Assembly (NCBI GenBank): GCA_023139255.1
Contig: JAGLNY010000072.1
Location: 1-23,079, forward strand
DNA: 23,079 nucleotides
Direction of reading: 5' to 3'
Source: Spirochaetales bacterium
GTDB taxonomy: Bacteria; Spirochaetota; Spirochaetia; JABMQR01
Notes under the pieces: generated by a model
Database searches by the model: none
Seen by the model: only the letters and a program-made list of their open reading frames with translations
Told to the model about the DNA's origin: nothing
Made by a program: the position numbers and the translations under genes
In this document: positions 20,646 to 23,079 of the stretch, one piece after another
How positions within the stretch are numbered: position 1 is the stretch's first letter
Layout: each line of letters starts with the position of its first letter

Positions 20646-21864
20646 TAAAGAAAACAAACAGGATATATCTCCTGTTTTCAAGAAATGCTATGCTTTCAAT
20701 GATGCGAATGAGGCCAAACAGGCCGGACTCTACCCGTTTTTCAAGCCAATCCAGAGAAACAGCGGGACTAAAGTGTATATTGACGGCCGGGAATTGATGA
20801 TGGCCGGTTCAAATAATTATCTGGGACTTGCAAATGACATTAGGCTGAAAGAGGCTGCTGAGAGTGTCGTTGAACAATACGGGACAAGCTGTTCCGGTTC
20901 ACGTTTTATGAACGGGACTCTCGACCTTCATGAACAGCTTGAGGTAGAACTGGCGGAATTTGTCGGAAAAGAGGCAGCCTTATGCTATACCACCGGATAC
21001 CAGACCAATCTCGGGGCTATATCAGCAGTACTGGATAAAGGTGACCATGTTATAAGTGATAAATATAATCATGCCTCAATTATGGATGCAATATTTCTTA
21101 CGACGGGAATGAAACGCAATATCACACTGCATCGTTATAAACACAACAATATGGAAGAACTGGAAAGAATACTGAAACGTATCCCTAAAAACACCGGAAA
21201 ACTGATAGTTACCGATGGGGTCTTTTCTATGGAAGGGGATCTTGCTGAGCTGGTAAAAATGCGGGAACTGGCAGATACATATAAAGCCGGAATATATCTT
21301 GATGAAGCACACGCGCTTGGAGTAGTTGGTAAAACCGGGCGTGGGACCTGCGAGCATTATGGCGACAACTCCCTTGCTGATCTCTTAATGTGCACCTTTT
21401 CAAAATCTTTCGGATCAATCGGGGGATTCATTTCAGGAAGCGCAGAAATAATTGATTATATTAAACATACCTCCAGACCACTAATTTTCAGTGCTTCTAT
21501 GCCCCCGGCAAATATCGCCGCTGCCCGGAAAGCACTTGAAATTATAAAAGAAGAGCCGGAAAGAGTTCACCGGCTCCAGGAAATTGCCAAAAAAATGATC
21601 TCAGGGTTCAAGTCTATTGGTTTTAATGTAGGAACTGCAGTAACTCCGATTGTTCCTCTTATTATTGGGAATAATGAAAAAACTTTCCTGTTTTGGAAAA
21701 GCCTGTATGAACGCGGAATCTATGTAAACCCGGTTATTTCCCCAGGTGTTCCGCCAAAAAGATCACTTATCAGGACTTCATTTATGTCCATTCACAAAGA
21801 TGATGAGCTGGACTGGTTCCTGGAAGTAGCAGAGCAGGAAGGGAAAAAACTGGGGATTATCTAA
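20638..21864 (+). CDS. Serine palmitoyltransferase-like alpha-oxoamine synthase
   Basis: A 408-residue PLP enzyme of the alpha-oxoamine synthase family. It would condense L-serine with an acyl-CoA or acyl-ACP to 3-ketosphinganine. PLP contacts are H145 in YNHAS, D222 and H225 in LDEAHALGVVG, and K256 in TFSKSFGSIGGF, which forms the Schiff base. AGLYPFFKPI near the N-terminus, CSGSRFMNGTLDLHEQLE, IVTDGVFSMEGD and the C-terminal PGVPPKRSLIRTSF...H resemble bacterial (Bacteroides/Sphingomonas-type) SPT more than glycine C-acetyltransferase, AONS or ALAS. The KDSR-like neighbour agrees. Three start codons are stacked: GTG 20632, ATG 20635 and ATG 20638. AGGA at 20627-20630 best fits 20638. It lacks an N-terminal membrane helix, as expected for bacterial SPT. 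Acyl carrier protein and ceramide-forming genes are not in the window. Confidence 0.85.
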   Translation: MSNKENKQDISPVFKKCYAFNDANEAKQAGLYPFFKPIQRNSGTKVYIDGRELMMAGSNNYLGLANDIRLKEAAESVVEQYGTSCSGSRFMNGTLDLHEQLEVELAEFVGKEAALCYTTGYQTNLGAISAVLDKGDHVISDKYNHASIMDAIFLTTGMKRNITLHRYKHNNMEELERILKRIPKNTGKLIVTDGVFSMEGDLAELVKMRELADTYKAGIYLDEAHALGVVGKTGRGTCEHYGDNSLADLLMCTFSKSFGSIGGFISGSAEIIDYIKHTSRPLIFSASMPPANIAAARKALEIIKEEPERVHRLQEIAKKMISGFKSIGFNVGTAVTPIVPLIIGNNEKTFLFWKSLYERGIYVNPVISPGVPPKRSLIRTSFMSIHKDDELDWFLEVAEQEGKKLGII

Positions 21865-21920
21865 GAAAAACCGCCAATCAAAGTATTATTTACTCATACC
21901 TTATCACCTTCTGCTATGGT

Positions 21921-21949
21921 ATAAGCCTGATCCGTACGATTGGGCTTAT
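21921..21949. terminator. Hairpin between the convergent SPT-like and sigma-54 regulator genes
   Basis: ATAAGCC (21921-21927) pairs with GGCTTAT (21943-21949), with a weak inner stem. A competing CCTGAT/ATCAGG pairing overlaps it. It lies in the 100-base gap between convergent stops. There is no T-run, so intrinsic termination is uncertain. Confidence 0.35.
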
Positions 21950-21964
21950 CAGGATAGCGAAGCT

Positions 21965-23079
21965 TCACATCTCAACCCGCTTAATCCAATTATTAAGTGT
22001 TTGATAATTATTCAGTCCGAGAAGTGAAGCTGCTTTTGTTTTGTTTCCTTGTGTTTGATCCAGAGCATAGGAAATCCAATTTCTCACGATTAAATTGATC
22101 TCCTCTTCAAAATTAAATGACTTTTTCCTGATCAAAGATATAAAATCATGATCCGTTTCTGTTTTGTTTGAATTGATGCTGGTAAATGACAAATTGATGT
22201 CCGCTTGAGTGATAGTTTCTGAATCAGACCATAATGCTGCTCTTCTTATGGTGTTTATCAATTCGCGAATATTACCTGGCCAATAATAATTGTATAAAGA
22301 CTGTTTTGCACCAGCGGATAAGGTCTTTCTCACATATCCAGAATCTTCACTGTATTCTGAATTGGTCATTTCCAATATATGATCTACCAACAGGCTGATA
22401 TCACCTTTTCTTTCTCGAAGAGCTGGCAGTTTGATGATAGCGATAGCCAATCGATAAAACAAATCCTCGCGAAATGCTCCATTTTGTACTTCCGTGATCA
22501 ATTCCTTATTAGTGGCAGCTATTATACGAACATCCAGTGAAATTTCTTTAACTCCACCAACTCGGCGAATTGTTTTTTCCTGTAAAACTCTGAGTAATTT
22601 TACTTGTTGACTGAGAGGGAGCTCGCCAATCTCATCAAGAAATACCGTACCATTGTGTGCAGACTCAAAAACCCCCCTCTTTTTGGTTGCTGCTCCGGTA
22701 AAAGCCCCTTTCTCATACCCAAAAAATTCTGATTCGAAAAGCTCCTGCGGGATAGCCCCGCAATTTACCACAATAAATGGATTGTTTTTCCGGGAACTTG
22801 CATTATGAACAGCTCGCGCAAACAGTTCCTTTCCCGTACCGGATTCACCTTCTAACAAGACAGGAATAGAACGATATGCTATTTTCTTTGCAAGTCGAAT
22901 TGCGGAAGACATTTCTTCGCTACGGTAGATGATTGAGTCAAAGCTGGAAGATTCTTGGGGTTCTTCAATTGTTTGATCCTGGATGTGAGTATCCTGATGC
23001 TCTAGAAGTTGTGGGATGAAATCCAATGAAATATCGAATGGAAGAGAAACGGTTTCTACCCCGTATTCTATTGAGGATT
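21965..23079 (-). CDS. Sigma-54-interacting transcriptional activator, N-terminus beyond the window
   Basis: Bacterial enhancer-binding protein. The AAA+ domain has Walker A GESGTGKE, the sigma-54-contact loop GAFTGA, Walker B GTVFLDEIGEL, and the arginine-finger region FREDLFYRL. The C-terminal Fis-type helix-turn-helix is GNKTKAASLLGLNNYQTLNN. The frame has a TTG at 23026, but stays open upstream to the window edge (SSIEYGVETVSLPFDIS precedes it), so the gene probably continues and its sensor domain is not visible. I therefore mark it as partial. It controls sigma-54 promoters, and no -24/-12 promoter was recognised in the window. Its base composition looks more AT-rich than the lipid genes. 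It converges on the SPT-like gene, so a regulatory link to the lipid locus is unproven. Confidence 0.88.
   Translation of the reverse strand, partial: SSIEYGVETVSLPFDISLDFIPQLLEHQDTHIQDQTIEEPQESSSFDSIIYRSEEMSSAIRLAKKIAYRSIPVLLEGESGTGKELFARAVHNASSRKNNPFIVVNCGAIPQELFESEFFGYEKGAFTGAATKKRGVFESAHNGTVFLDEIGELPLSQQVKLLRVLQEKTIRRVGGVKEISLDVRIIAATNKELITEVQNGAFREDLFYRLAIAIIKLPALRERKGDISLLVDHILEMTNSEYSEDSGYVRKTLSAGAKQSLYNYYWPGNIRELINTIRRAALWSDSETITQADINLSFTSINSNKTETDHDFISLIRKKSFNFEEEINLIVRNWISYALDQTQGNKTKAASLLGLNNYQTLNNWIKRVEM

Noticed and set aside
20632..21864. Glycine C-acetyltransferase (Kbl) instead of serine palmitoyltransferase
   Set aside because: The N-terminal AGLYPFF segment, the FMNGTLDLHEQLE block, the SLIR motif and the overlapping KDSR-like gene fit SPT better, and no threonine dehydrogenase is nearby.

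Overview
The window looks like a chromosomal segment of an anaerobic or facultatively anaerobic bacterium. The best guess, at modest confidence, is a spirochaete of the Spirochaeta/Treponema type. The reasons are a class III (oxygen-sensitive) ribonucleotide reductase module, a GlpA-type anaerobic glycerol-3-phosphate oxidation cassette coupled to a eukaryote-like ether-lipid synthase, and frequent TTG/GTG starts. Genes are dense, often overlap by a few bases, and sit behind recognisable sigma-70-type promoters.

Layout. (1) Bases 1 to about 1490, minus strand: a visibly AT-rich, probably acquired three-gene cassette. It encodes a C-terminal-component protein, an 80-aa middle component and the N-terminus of an ABC ATPase, which match an ABC-three-component (ABC-3C) conflict/defence system cut by the window edge. 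(2) 1722-3352: gpsA and a fumarylacetoacetate-hydrolase-fold enzyme, convergent around a hairpin. (3) 3602-7691: the anaerobic RNR module (nrdD, a glutaredoxin-like protein, nrdG), preceded by a promoter overlapped by an NrdR-box-like site and a foldable leader. The nrdG frame has no ATG/GTG/TTG near its true N-terminus. (4) 7702-11523: an ElaA-like GNAT acetyltransferase; a minus-strand mrp-NUDIX pair whose 3' end overlaps a tRNA-Ala(CGC); an exported protein of unknown function; and a stand-alone CheY-like receiver. (5) 11562-11798: a relic of a DUF6922-like gene broken by an in-frame stop. (6) 11875-19628: a GntR/FadR-type regulator with its own promoter and a palindromic operator. It heads a tightly packed run of a BON-GlpA-like G3P oxidase, a second flavoprotein, a DUF1667 Cys-rich protein, an FGGY kinase and an alkyl-DHAP synthase homologue. 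(7) 19727-21864: a separate promoter driving a 3-ketodihydrosphingosine-reductase-like SDR and a serine-palmitoyltransferase-like enzyme. (8) 21965 to the edge: a sigma-54 activator, truncated by the window.

How the genes fit together. Blocks 6 and 7 look like one lipid locus. The kinase and the flavoprotein complex could turn glycerol (or a related triol/ketotriol) into DHAP, the headgroup precursor of alkyl-DHAP (ether lipid) made by the AGPS homologue. The SPT and KDSR-like pair would make the sphingoid base sphinganine. Side-by-side ether-lipid and sphingoid-base genes under a FadR-like regulator are the most interesting proposal here. The ABC-3C cassette and the DUF6922 relic are the conflict-system signals.
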